64,000 bases of DNA from Rhodobacterales bacterium HKCCE2091 (GTDB lineage Bacteria; Pseudomonadota; Alphaproteobacteria; Rhodobacterales; Rhodobacteraceae), in NCBI GenBank assembly GCA_015689685.1, contig WVSL01000005.1:248001-312000 (forward strand). Direction: 5' to 3'. Below, in pieces: positions 8,870 through 16,899 of the stretch. Below the pieces are notes generated by a model that was given only the letters and a program-made list of their open reading frames with translations, was not told the origin of the DNA and searched no databases. Every line of letters starts with the position of its first letter. Position 1 is the first letter of the stretch. Both the position numbers and the translations under genes were made by a program.

Positions 8870-9183
8870 GCCCCGCGCGCCGACTTCTCGTCGATGCCAG
8901 ACACGCCCTCGCGGCGTTCGAGCTCCGCCAGCACGTCGGCCCAGGCCACTTCTCGCGCGGCCAGCATGACCAGGAGGTGATACAGCACGTCCGCGGCCTC
9001 GGATGTGAGCCGCGTGCGGTCGCCCTTAACCGCCTCCACGATCGCCTCCACCGCCTCCTCGCCGAACTTCCCGGCGCACGTCTCCGGTCCCTTCGCCAGC
9101 AGCCGCGCGGTCCAGGAACTGTCGGGGTCGGCGCCGCGGCGGGCGTCGATGGTGGCGGCGAGGCGGGCGAGCGTATCGGACAT
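8866..9183 (-). CDS. hisE: Phosphoribosyl-ATP pyrophosphatase HisE
   Basis: A 105-aa enzyme of the MazG-like all-alpha pyrophosphatase fold. It hydrolyses PR-ATP to PR-AMP, the second step of histidine synthesis. Seen: WTARLLAKGPETCAGKFGEEAVEAIVEA with the metal-binding E-x-x-E, then EAADVLYHLLVML. Length fits free-standing HisE. hisF lies 1.2 kb upstream on the same strand, the usual hisF-hisE neighbour, but two plus-strand genes are inserted between them here. Confidence 0.93.
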   Translation of the reverse strand: MSDTLARLAATIDARRGADPDSSWTARLLAKGPETCAGKFGEEAVEAIVEAVKGDRTRLTSEAADVLYHLLVMLAAREVAWADVLAELERREGVSGIDEKSARGA

Positions 9184-9282
9184 GGCGTTTCCCTCGCGCG
9201 CGGACACGATCCTGTCAAGCCGCTTGCCCCGACGCCCGCGGCGCGTCACGTTCCGATCATTGATGACAAGGGGAATTACGGC

Positions 9283-9753
9283 ATGACGGGACGATACGCA
9301 GTTGCGCTGCTGCTGGCCTGCGCGGGCGCGCCGGCGATGGCGCAGGACACCTATCTCGACGACCGCTCCACCCCCGACGCGGTGATCCGGTCGCTCTACA
9401 ACGCGGTCAACACGCAGCAATATCCCCGCGCCTGGAGCTACTTCGAGGACGGCCACAGGCCCGAGTTCGGGCCCTTCGCGGACGGCTACGGCGACACCGT
9501 CCATGTCGAGGTCCGCACCGGGGAGGTCTTCGCCGAGGGCGCCGCCGGGACGACCTACTGGCAGGTGCCGACAGTGATCGAGGCGCGGCGCACCGACGGA
9601 TCGGTCGTGGTGTTCGCCGGCTGCTACACCCTGACCCAGGCCAGCCCCTACGCCTACGACCGGCCGCCCTACGACCCGATCGCCATTCGCGACGGCACGC
9701 TGGTGCAAAGCGATAAGCATTTCGCGGACGCCTCGGGGGATTGCCCGGGGTAG
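9283..9753 (+). CDS. Periplasmic protein of unknown function
   Basis: 156 aa. A clear signal peptide, MTGRYAVALLLACAGAPAMAQ, is followed by DTYLDDRSTPDAVIRSLYNAVNTQQYPRAWSYF. That pattern resembles NTF2-like or lumazine-fold proteins with a long N-terminal helix, but no catalytic signature is visible. ATG at 9283 follows AAGGGG. It is divergent from hisE and lies between hisE and hisF. Confidence 0.65.
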   Translation: MTGRYAVALLLACAGAPAMAQDTYLDDRSTPDAVIRSLYNAVNTQQYPRAWSYFEDGHRPEFGPFADGYGDTVHVEVRTGEVFAEGAAGTTYWQVPTVIEARRTDGSVVVFAGCYTLTQASPYAYDRPPYDPIAIRDGTLVQSDKHFADASGDCPG

Positions 9754-9792
9754 GGGGCCGCCCGCTCCAATTCAGCCTAACCCATTACCGGA

Positions 9793-9837
9793 CCCGCAAT
9801 TTGCCGAATTGCGGGAATCGGGTCGTTGCGTTATATT
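9793..9837 (+). promoter_or_regulatory. Promoter with overlapping palindromic operator for the 122-aa gene
   Basis: A perfect palindrome CCCGCAATT-N5-AATTGCGGG spans 9793-9815. Its right arm overlaps a -35 element TTGCGG (9809-9814), which is 17 bases from a -10 TATATT (9832-9837). The arrangement is that of a repressor or activator site on a sigma-70 promoter. The regulator is not identifiable. Confidence 0.5.
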
Positions 9838-9917
9838 GAATATCGGGCGCCCCTATTTCGGGACCCGTCCGTGTCTTGAATGGTAATTTTTCAACTGTTT
9901 TTTTCAGGAGGTCGATT

Positions 9918-10286
9918 ATGACCGAGTTTCACAAGTTCGACGACGACGCGATCAACAAGACTATCCAGTCCGCCCGTGCCTTCCACGCGGAACAGGCCGC
10001 CCCCGCGCTGGAATCGCTGGACAGCTCCTCGGCCCTCGCCGATTCCGGCGAGCTGTCGATCCTGGCGCAGTGCATCTCGCTGAAGGTGGCGAACCACAAG
10101 GTCTGTCTCGACCTTCCGCTCGGCATCGGCAAGGTCTGCCTTCCGATCCCGTTCAACATCCCCGACGGCGAGGCCGCCAAGGCGTGCTTGAAGATCTGCA
10201 CCACCTGGGGGATCCCGCACGGGGTCCGGGTGACGATCTCGGTCGCCGGGGTGGAAGTCGTTTCGAAAACCTTCGGCAAGTGCTGA
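9918..10286 (+). CDS. Small cysteine-containing orphan protein of unknown function
   Basis: 122 aa, with a very strong ribosome-binding site (AGGAGG, six bases before ATG). No Sec or Tat signal. An acidic helical N-terminus (MTEFHKFDDDAINKTIQSARAF) leads to a compact region with six Cys in CISLKV, KVCLDLP, KVCLPIP, ACLKICTTW and the C-terminal FGKC. The repeated pattern K-V-C-L-x-(L/I)-P suggests paired beta strands. It sits in AT-richer DNA, has its own promoter and operator-like palindrome, and a GC hairpin follows. A secreted or modified peptide precursor, or a metal-binding protein, are possibilities only. Confidence 0.65.
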   Translation: MTEFHKFDDDAINKTIQSARAFHAEQAAPALESLDSSSALADSGELSILAQCISLKVANHKVCLDLPLGIGKVCLPIPFNIPDGEAAKACLKICTTWGIPHGVRVTISVAGVEVVSKTFGKC

Positions 10287-10303
10287 CGCGATGACCCGGG
10301 CGG

Positions 10304-10326
10304 CGCGCGCGGTGCGCCCGCGCGCG
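10304..10326 (+). terminator. GC-rich hairpin after the 122-aa gene
   Basis: CGCGCGCGG (10304-10312) and CCGCGCGCG (10318-10326) form a 9-bp stem with a 5-base loop, 18 bases after the stop. There is no T-tract. Confidence 0.45.
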
Positions 10327-10406
10327 TCTCCGCATATTCGCAATTCCGGCATCGTCGTATTCGGATCGGGAATTCCCGCCGGGGATCGGCCGAATTGATC
10401 CGCCGG

Positions 10407-11165
10407 TCAGAGCCGCACGGGAATTCCCGCCGCGGCCATATGCGCTTTTGCCTCGGCAATCGTGAAATGCCCGAAATGGAAGATCGACGCCGCCAGCACA
10501 GCGCTCGCGTGGCCCTCGGTCACGCCTTCCACGAGGTGATCGAGCGTGCCGACCCCGCCCGAGGCGATCACCGGCACCGTCACCGCGTCCGCGATGGCGC
10601 GGGTCAGCGGGATGTTGAAGCCCGCGCGCGTTCCGTCCCGGTCCATCGAGGTCAGGAGGATCTCCCCCGCGCCCTTCGCGACCACCGTCCGCGCGAATTC
10701 CACCGCGTCGATCCCCGTGGGCTTGCGCCCGCCGTGGGTGAAGATCTCCCACTTTCCGGGGGCGACGGTCTTGGCGTCGATGGCCACCACGATGCACTGG
10801 CTGCCGAACCGGTCCGCGGCCCGCGCCACCACGTCGGGGTCGGCCACGGCGGCGGAGTTGAACGACACCTTGTCGGCCCCGGCCAGCAGCAGGTTCCGCA
10901 CGTCCTCCACCGTCCGGACCCCGCCGCCGATGGTCAGCGGCATGAAGCATTGCTCCGCCGTCCGCGTCGCGAGGTCGTACATCGTGCCGCGGTTCTCGTG
11001 GGTCGCGTGGATGTCGAGAAAGCACAGCTCGTCCGCGCCCGCGGCGTCGTAGGCCTGCGCCTGCTCCACCGGGTCGCCGGCGTCGACCAGGTCGACGAAG
11101 TTCACGCCCTTGACCACGCGGCCGTCGGCCACGTCGAGACAGGGGATGATGCGGGTCTTCAGCAT
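10407..11165 (-). CDS. hisF: Imidazole glycerol phosphate synthase cyclase subunit HisF
   Basis: A 252-aa (beta/alpha)8 barrel that, with HisH, turns PRFAR and ammonia into imidazole glycerol phosphate and AICAR. Catalytic Asp11 is in [16 protein letters not shown], and the second catalytic Asp (near 130) is in VVAIDAKTV. Phosphate-binding loops are [14 protein letters not shown] and [13 protein letters not shown]. Full length, with the start ATG at 11165. It is separated from hisA by a small membrane-protein gene and a terminator, so it probably has its own transcription unit. Confidence 0.97.
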   Translation of the reverse strand: MLKTRIIPCLDVADGRVVKGVNFVDLVDAGDPVEQAQAYDAAGADELCFLDIHATHENRGTMYDLATRTAEQCFMPLTIGGGVRTVEDVRNLLLAGADKVSFNSAAVADPDVVARAADRFGSQCIVVAIDAKTVAPGKWEIFTHGGRKPTGIDAVEFARTVVAKGAGEILLTSMDRDGTRAGFNIPLTRAIADAVTVPVIASGGVGTLDHLVEGVTEGHASAVLAASIFHFGHFTIAEAKAHMAAAGIPVRL

Positions 11166-11215
11166 GGCAGCGGACTAGGCGGAAACGCGACCGGGTGCAA
11201 TCGCGGAGCTGCGGC

Positions 11216-11530
11216 TCAGCCCTGCCGCCCGATCCGTCGCAGCCACAGTACGCCGGCCAGCGCGATCGGCCAGGTGAAGATGACGTACATCCCCGACATC
11301 AGCAGCAGCGTGGGCACCATCACCCGCGGATCGTCGAGGTCGCCGCAAAAGTCCGCCTCGCGGCCGTAGGTGCAGGGGTCGAAAAGGCCCAGGACCCCGC
11401 CGAGCAGCAGGAGCGCCAGCGGGAACAGTCCGACCGCGATCAGCACGCGGGCGAGCCTGCGGCGCATGCGGTTCCGCGTCGCCTCGTCGACCGGGTCGGC
11501 CTTCAGCGGATCGGTCCAGTCGTCGTCCAT
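11216..11530 (-). CDS. Small membrane protein, two transmembrane helices
   Basis: 104 aa. A charged N-terminus (MDDDWTDPLKADPVDEATRNRMRRRLAR) is followed by TM1 (about 29-49), a loop with two Cys (CTYGREADFCGD), and TM2 (about 73-96). The Arg-rich ends fit cytoplasmic termini with a periplasmic loop that could hold a disulfide. It lies 50 bases upstream of hisF on the same strand and may be cotranscribed. Not recognised; similar small genes are common near his genes in Rhodobacterales. Confidence 0.6.
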   Translation of the reverse strand: MDDDWTDPLKADPVDEATRNRMRRRLARVLIAVGLFPLALLLLGGVLGLFDPCTYGREADFCGDLDDPRVMVPTLLLMSGMYVIFTWPIALAGVLWLRRIGRQG

Positions 11531-12167
11531 GTCGTGATGCGGTGCCCCTCCGGTCTGCTCCGGTGCAGGTGTCGCACGGAACCGGGTCCTGTCGCCAGCG
11601 CCCGGTCCGGCGACCGGCCGCCGCGGGTCAGGTCTGCGGCGGCCGGTTCACCATCCGGCATGGCGTTCCGCGGGCCTCACCCCGCGTGGCGCCTGATAGC
11701 GGCGCGCGAGCGCGTCACCCTTGCCCGTGCCAGTCCGACCGCTTCCGGCCAGGCCCTCGCATCGGGACGCTGCAAAGGGGGCAAGCAGCGCGGGATGCCG
11801 TCGGGCGATCCGGAACCCCTCGGGGTGGGTCCGGTCCGGTAAGTCGGTGTCATGGCAGCCTCCATCATGTCGGATGGCGACGGAAAATCGTCACTCGTTA
11901 AGAACCACTCGGGCAATGCCGATGGGTAAGTGTTACCCATACGTCAACTTTTCGAAAGTCAGGTTTCTGCGCCCCCCGACACGACCCCGCGGGTTCCGAG
12001 CCGGGTTGAGGCTGAACCCACGTCACCCCCGTTCCCCGGTGTGCCACGCCCCCGGCAGAACACCCCCGCAAGCCCCGCAGTCACCAGCACGCCTTCGCCA
12101 CCCGACGCGACGTCGATGCCACAAGCAGGGACCAAGCGAAGACCTTGAAATCACCTTCGACTTTCCG
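11531..12167. other. Long non-coding stretch containing a perfect palindrome
   Basis: No convincing gene. A minus-strand frame from ATG 11853 to 11677 (58 aa) has GGAGG five bases upstream, but its product is low-complexity Pro/Arg and resembles nothing, so I leave it uncalled. The segment is C-rich from about 11980 to 12120. ATGGGTAA-GTG-TTACCCAT at 11922-11940 is a perfect 8-bp inverted repeat and looks like an operator. Confidence 0.45.
11922..11940. promoter_or_regulatory. Operator-like palindrome
   Basis: ATGGGTAA (11922-11929), GTG, TTACCCAT (11933-11940): a perfect inverted repeat in AT-richer DNA, about 390 bases upstream of the 104-aa membrane gene. Possible binding site of an unidentified dimeric regulator. 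Confidence 0.35.
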
Positions 12168-12201
12168 AAAAAAACCCTCGTACCCGGCGCCTTACGCCAG
12201 G
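12168..12201 (-). terminator. Terminator-like hairpin after hisA
   Basis: Read on the minus strand, CCTGGCG (12201-12195) pairs with CGCCGGG (12189-12183) through seven pairs including one U-G, with loop TAAGG. After eight more bases comes a run of seven T (12174-12168). The gap before the T-run makes it less than ideal. Confidence 0.45.
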
Positions 12202-12205
12202 AAGC

Positions 12206-12922
12206 TCACGCCAGCGCCGCCAGCGCCTCGCCCAGGTCCAGCGCCCCGTCATAGAGCGCCCGTCCCGAGATCGCCCCCGCGATCACGCCGGTCGCCTTCA
12301 GCGCCAGCAGGTCCGCCATCGACGACACCCCGCCCGACGCGATCACCGGGATCGACACCGCGCGGGCCAGCGCCTCGGTCGCGGCCACGTTCGGGCCGCC
12401 CATCGCGCCGTCCCGGTCGATGTCGGTGTAGACGATCGCCGCCACGCCCGCGTCCTCGAACGACCGGGCGAGGTCGGTCACCATCACGTCGGTCTCCTCC
12501 GCCCATCCCCGCGTCGCCACCCGCCCGTTCCGCGCGTCGAGCCCCACGGCGACCTTGCCCGGGAACGCCCGCGCGGCCACCCGCACCAGGTCCGGGTTCT
12601 CCACCGCCACGGTCCCGAGGATCACCCGCGCGATCCCCTTGCCGATCCATGTTTCCACCGTCGACATGTCGCGGATCCCGCCGCCGAGCTGCACCGGCAC
12701 CCCGACCGCGGCCAGGATCGCCTCCACCGCCGCGCCGTTCACCGGCTCGCCCGCGAAGGCGCCGTTCAGGTCCACCAGGTGCAGCCAGTCCGCCCCGGCA
12801 TCCGCGAAGGCCCGCGCCTGCGCGGCCGGGTCGTCGTTGAACACCGTCGCCGCCGACATTTCCCCGCGCAGGAGCCGCACGGCCTGGCCGTCCTTGAGGT
12901 CGATGGCGGGGTAGAGGATCAT
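12206..12922 (-). CDS. hisA: ProFAR isomerase HisA
   Basis: A 238-aa barrel enzyme that isomerises 5'-ProFAR to PRFAR, the substrate of HisF/HisH. Seen: [20 protein letters not shown] with the catalytic Asp8, [15 protein letters not shown], the second catalytic Asp in [16 protein letters not shown], and [14 protein letters not shown]. Full length, ATG at 12922. The upstream neighbour is a glutaminase gene rather than hisH, which is unusual for a his run. Confidence 0.96.
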   Translation of the reverse strand: MILYPAIDLKDGQAVRLLRGEMSAATVFNDDPAAQARAFADAGADWLHLVDLNGAFAGEPVNGAAVEAILAAVGVPVQLGGGIRDMSTVETWIGKGIARVILGTVAVENPDLVRVAARAFPGKVAVGLDARNGRVATRGWAEETDVMVTDLARSFEDAGVAAIVYTDIDRDGAMGGPNVAATEALARAVSIPVIASGGVSSMADLLALKATGVIAGAISGRALYDGALDLGEALAALA

Positions 12923-13014
12923 GGGCCGGTCTCCGTCATTCCGGCGGTTCCTTGGCACGGGGCGTCCCGGATTGCCAGCGAAACGGGCCACCGGACTTCC
13001 GCGGGAAACCCCGC

Positions 13015-13929
13015 TCAGCCCAGCACCGACCACCCGGTCGCGGCCACCAGCTCCTCCAGCGCCCGACTGCCGAGCTTCGAGTTGCCGGTCTCGTCCAGCC
13101 CCGGCGACCAGACCGCGATCGAGGCGCGGCCCGGCACCACCATCAGGATGCCGCCGCCGACCCCGGATTTCCCCGGCAGGCCGACGCGGTAGGCGAAGTC
13201 CCCGCTGGCGTCGTAATGCCCGCAGGTCATCATCAGCGCGTTGATCCGCCGGATCCGCTGCGCCGACACCAGCGCGGGCGTGCCCTCCGCCCCGGTCAGG
13301 AACAGCCCGGCACGGGCCAGTTGGCGGCACGTCATCTCGACCGCGCACTGGTGGACGTAGGTCCCGATCACGAGGTCGACGGGATGCTCCAGGTTGCCCC
13401 AGGATCGCATGAACTCCGCCAGCGCCCGGTTCCGCGCGCCCCACTCGGCCTCCGACGCCGCCACCGCCCGGTTAATGTGAATGTCTTCGTCGCCCGCCGC
13501 CTCGCGCACGAAATCGAGGATCTCGCCCAACAGATCGCGCGGCTTGTGCCCGGCGAGAATCGCGTCGGTCACGACAAGCGCGCCGGCGTTGATGAACGGG
13601 TTGCGCGGGATGCCGTGCTCGGTCTCCAGTTGCAGGATGGAGTTGAACGGCTGGCCCGATGGCTCCCGCCCGACCCGGCGCCACAGCCCGTCGCCCAGCC
13701 GCCCGAGCGCGATGGCCAGCGTGAACACCTTGGAAATCGACTGGATCGAGAAGGCGACATCGGCATCGCCCGCGCTCAGCACCGCGCCCGAGGGCAGGGC
13801 GACCGCGATCCCGAAGCGCAGCGGATCGACGCGGGCCAGTTCCGGGATGTAGTCGGCCACCCGCCCGCGGTCCTCGTCCGAGGCCGCGCGGGCGGCGATC
13901 GCATCCAGGCTGGCCTGCAACTCCGTCAT
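13015..13929 (-). CDS. glsA: Glutaminase A
   Basis: A 304-aa serine-dependent beta-lactamase-like enzyme that hydrolyses L-glutamine to glutamate and ammonia. The catalytic Ser-x-x-Lys is in [15 protein letters not shown]. Other family parts are [27 protein letters not shown], and the end [30 protein letters not shown]. The start at 13929 gives the standard length; an upstream extension would read into the divergent DUF2147 region. It sits inside the his region, 92 bases before hisA on the same strand. HisH also uses glutamine, but GlsA is not a known partner of it. Confidence 0.93.
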   Translation of the reverse strand: MTELQASLDAIAARAASDEDRGRVADYIPELARVDPLRFGIAVALPSGAVLSAGDADVAFSIQSISKVFTLAIALGRLGDGLWRRVGREPSGQPFNSILQLETEHGIPRNPFINAGALVVTDAILAGHKPRDLLGEILDFVREAAGDEDIHINRAVAASEAEWGARNRALAEFMRSWGNLEHPVDLVIGTYVHQCAVEMTCRQLARAGLFLTGAEGTPALVSAQRIRRINALMMTCGHYDASGDFAYRVGLPGKSGVGGGILMVVPGRASIAVWSPGLDETGNSKLGSRALEELVAATGWSVLG

Positions 13930-14044
13930 CGCCGCGCATCTAGCGGCCCGCCGCCGGTCTCCGCAACCCGCCGCCACGTCAGCCTTGCCGCGCCGCCCCG
14001 GCTTGCAGCACGGTTTCCCGCAGGGAGACACGGGAGGAACAGGC

Positions 14045-14440
14045 ATGAAACGCATCGTGATCGCGATGGCACTCGCGCTGGCGGCGGGCGCGGCATCGGC
14101 GCAGGACATCCGCGGCGACTGGCGAACGGCCGCGGACGACAACGGCAATTCCGGCATCGTCAGGGTGGAACAATGCGGCGGCTCCTATTGCGGCACGCTG
14201 GTCACCGCCTTCGACGCGGCCGGCGCGGCGATGGAGTCGGAAAACGTCGGCCGCCGGATCATCTGGGACACCAACCCGACCACCACGCCGGGCGAGTTCC
14301 GCGGCATGATCTACTCGCCCGACCGCGACCAGGACTACGTCTCGCGCCTCACGCTCGAAGGCAACACGCTCATCGTCCGGGGCTGCCTCTCCGCCGGCTG
14401 GCCCTGCCGCGAAGGCGGCCGCTGGCAGCGCGTGAACTGA
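14045..14440 (+). CDS. DUF2147 secreted protein
   Basis: 131 aa with a signal peptide [20 protein letters not shown]. The mature sequence starts [33 protein letters not shown], the hallmark of DUF2147 (small periplasmic beta-sheet proteins with two conserved Cys). GGGAGGAAC precedes the ATG. It is inserted between glsA and hisH on the opposite strand and converges on hisH. Function unknown. Confidence 0.85.
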   Translation: MKRIVIAMALALAAGAASAQDIRGDWRTAADDNGNSGIVRVEQCGGSYCGTLVTAFDAAGAAMESENVGRRIIWDTNPTTTPGEFRGMIYSPDRDQDYVSRLTLEGNTLIVRGCLSAGWPCREGGRWQRVN

Positions 14441-14517
14441 CGCCGGGCACACCGGAGCTAACACACCGGGCCGCTCATCCGGACCCACGACCGCGCCGCC
14501 ACCCCGCGGCGCCCATC

Positions 14518-14539
14518 TCTTTGCCTTCCGAAATACCTC
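14518..14539 (-). repeat. Dispersed 3'-flanking motif, copy B
   Basis: Minus-strand GAGGTATTTCGGAAGGCAAAGA (22 bases; one more than copies A and C) lies 110 bases past the hisH stop in hisH's direction. A GCGGC-GCA-GCCGC hairpin comes just before it. See copies A (3152) and C (45117). Confidence 0.6.
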
Positions 14540-14648
14540 GGGGGGAGCGGCGCAGCCGCGGCGGGGGTGGAACCCCCGGCGCCGGCCGAGGGCTCCCCGC
14601 GCCAGCGGGGGGCGCGAGGTCGGCGCGGCACGGCCCCGGAACGCCCCC

Positions 14649-15287
14649 TCAGGGGCGCCAGCGCAGGAAATTCGCCAACAGCCTCAGGCCCGGGCCCTGG
14701 CTCTTCTCGGGGTGAAACTGGGTGCCGACGCGGTTGCCCGTCGCCACCACCGCGGTGACCGCCCCGCCGTAATCGACATGGGCGAGCCGGTCCGCCGGGT
14801 CCGCGACCGCCATGTGGTAGGAATGGACGAAATAGGCGTGGTCGCCGGTCGCGATGCCGTCCAGGACCGGGTGCGCCCGCTCCACCACGAGATCGTTCCA
14901 GCCCATGTGCGGCACCTTCAGGGCGGGGTCCGACGGCGCGATCCGCACCACCTCCCCGGCGATCCAGCCGAATCCTGCCACGTCCTCGTATTCCCGGCCG
15001 ACCGTGGCCATCATCTGCATGCCGACGCAGATGCCGAGGAACGGCACGCCGCGCCGCTCGACCGCCTCCAGCAGCGCCTCTTCCAGCCCGGCGATCGCCT
15101 GCAATCCCCGGCGGCAGGCCGGGAAGGCGCCGTCGCCGGGCAGCACGACGCGATCCGCCCACGCAACCACGTCCGGATCGGCGGTCTGCACGACCGCGCC
15201 CGCGCCGACCTCGGCAGCCATGCGCTTCAGGGCCTTCTCGGCGGAATGCAGGTTGCCGCTATCGTAATCGACGAGAACGGTGGTCAT
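14649..15287 (-). CDS. hisH: Imidazole glycerol phosphate synthase glutaminase subunit HisH
   Basis: A 212-aa class I glutamine amidotransferase that supplies ammonia to HisF. The nucleophile Cys is in [14 protein letters not shown], and the His and Glu of the triad are in [12 protein letters not shown]. The N-terminus is [20 protein letters not shown] 15287 overlaps the hisB stop (15284) by four bases, so the two are translationally coupled. Its partner HisF lies 3.5 kb away. Confidence 0.96.
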   Translation of the reverse strand: MTTVLVDYDSGNLHSAEKALKRMAAEVGAGAVVQTADPDVVAWADRVVLPGDGAFPACRRGLQAIAGLEEALLEAVERRGVPFLGICVGMQMMATVGREYEDVAGFGWIAGEVVRIAPSDPALKVPHMGWNDLVVERAHPVLDGIATGDHAYFVHSYHMAVADPADRLAHVDYGGAVTAVVATGNRVGTQFHPEKSQGPGLRLLANFLRWRP

Positions 15288-15877
15288 CCCGCCAGCGATC
15301 CCTTCGTCGACGGCACCGCGCCGCCCGCCCGCGGGTCCGGCTCCACCGCCTCGCGCAGCGCGCGGGCGACGGCCTTGAACGCGGCCTCGGCGATATGGTG
15401 GGCGTTGATCCCGTGCAGCGCGTCGACGTGCAGGGTGATGCCGCCGTGGCTCGACAGCGCCTGGAAGAACTCGCGCACCAGCTCGGTGTCGAAGGTGCCG
15501 ATCTTCGGCGCCGGCAGGTCGACGTTCCACACCAGGTACGGCCGGCCCGACAGGTCCAGCGCCGCGCGCACCAGCGCGTCGTCCATCGGCAGGAGGCACG
15601 ACCCGTAGCGCCGGATCCCGGCCTTGTCGCCCAGCGCCTTGGCCAGCGCCTGGCCCAGCGCGATGCCGCAATCCTCGACCGTGTGGTGATCGTCGATATG
15701 CAGGTCGCCGCGGGCGGAGACCTCCATGTCGATCAGCGAATGCCGGGCAAGCTGGTCGAGCATGTGGTCGAAGAACCCCACGCCCGTCGCCATCCGGCGC
15801 TGGCCGGTGCCGTCGAGGTCGACCCGGACCTCGATCTCCGTCTCTGCGGTCTTCCGCGCGATCTCCGCCTTGCGCAT
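15284..15877 (-). CDS. hisB: Imidazoleglycerol-phosphate dehydratase HisB
   Basis: A 197-aa Mn-dependent dehydratase converting imidazole glycerol phosphate to imidazole acetol phosphate. The metal ligands are in [46 protein letters not shown] and [12 protein letters not shown]. It is the mono-functional form (no phosphatase domain), as usual in alphaproteobacteria. ATG 15877 has GAAGGG nine bases upstream; an ATG nine bases earlier is too close to that site. Confidence 0.96.
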   Translation of the reverse strand: MRKAEIARKTAETEIEVRVDLDGTGQRRMATGVGFFDHMLDQLARHSLIDMEVSARGDLHIDDHHTVEDCGIALGQALAKALGDKAGIRRYGSCLLPMDDALVRAALDLSGRPYLVWNVDLPAPKIGTFDTELVREFFQALSSHGGITLHVDALHGINAHHIAEAAFKAVARALREAVEPDPRAGGAVPSTKGSLAG

Positions 15878-15941
15878 CGCAATCATCCCTTCACGTCCAC
15901 GGGACCCCATAGCGCCCGTGCGCGAACGGCTCAAGCGCGGG

Positions 15942-16739
15942 TCAGAGCCGGGACAGAAGCTCGGCCTTCTTCGTGGCAAACTCGTCGTCGGTCAGGATCC
16001 CGGCGTCGCGCAGCGATCCGAGCTTCTCCAGCGCCGCGAACACGTCGCCCTGGCCCGCCTCCGCCGCCGGCATCGGGGCCGGATCGGCCGCGGGGGCCGG
16101 GGCCGGGTTGCTTTCCCAGGACGGCGCCGAGGGGGCAGGGGCCGCGCCCGCGCCCGACACCACCGGCAGCTGGTTCAGGTAGACGGTCCCGAACTGGCTG
16201 GTGAAGGTCCAGCTCGCGTCGCCCGACTGCTGCTGGCCGACGCCCCCGATCAGGTGCTCGCCGGTGTCGTAGACCGTGACCTGCCCGCCGAGATTGACGG
16301 CAAGCCGCGCCTTGTCGGGGAAGATCGCGTAGCTGAGGTTGTTCTGCGAGCCCGCCGAGGAGGGATGCCCCAGCTCCGCCGGCCACCACGATCCGAACGA
16401 CCCGCCCTGCACCTGGAACGACGGCCCGCCCTGGTGCTGCATCGCCGGCGACTGCGGCGGCGGGGGGAAGAACGCGCCCTGGAAATAGGCGTTGGAAATC
16501 TCGGTGCAGAGGTTGTTCACGAGGTTCTGCAACCCGGTGTTGAACATGTCCCCCACCATCGTCATCCCGCCCTGCGACCATTGCCCCATGCCGCCGAGCT
16601 CGGGGTGGCTGAACTGCGCCTGGGTGCCGCCGCCGCGCACGATCGCGCCCATCAGCGTGCGCACCGCGTCGGGGCTGACCCCGTAGCGCTGGCTCAGGTC
16701 GCTTTCCACGGCCGCGCCGTGGCTCGTCAGCATGCTCAT
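15942..16739 (-). CDS. SHOCT-domain protein
   Basis: 265 aa, apparently soluble. The N-terminal half is Gly/Gln-rich with a hydrophobic stretch near 60-95. A Pro/Ala linker (about 205-230) leads to a C-terminal SHOCT motif, [34 protein letters not shown] split over about 231-265. SHOCT domains are short helical-turn oligomerisation modules found at the ends of membrane and stress proteins. The N-terminal domain is not recognised. Two ATG codons (16739, 16733) are possible starts. It lies upstream of hisB but 64 bases away and probably independent. Confidence 0.65.
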   Translation of the reverse strand: MSMLTSHGAAVESDLSQRYGVSPDAVRTLMGAIVRGGGTQAQFSHPELGGMGQWSQGGMTMVGDMFNTGLQNLVNNLCTEISNAYFQGAFFPPPPQSPAMQHQGGPSFQVQGGSFGSWWPAELGHPSSAGSQNNLSYAIFPDKARLAVNLGGQVTVYDTGEHLIGGVGQQQSGDASWTFTSQFGTVYLNQLPVVSGAGAAPAPSAPSWESNPAPAPAADPAPMPAAEAGQGDVFAALEKLGSLRDAGILTDDEFATKKAELLSRL

Positions 16740-16899
16740 CTCGGTGCCCCCCTTCGGGCCAATGCGCCGGCCATCTCGCCGGTCGCGGGGGCCGTATCAC
16801 ATCGTCCCGGCCCCGGCCACACATGAAGCGCGGGGAAAACCCCGGCGCCCGGCCCCGCGTCCGGTGCGACCCGCCTCGAACCAGGACTCAGACCGGCGA

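Noticed and set aside
11677-11853. Possible 58-aa gene with GGAGG before its ATG (minus strand)
   Set aside because: Low-complexity Pro/Arg/Gly product with no resemblance to anything, in a C-rich non-coding gap. The ribosome site alone is not enough; ribosome profiling would decide.
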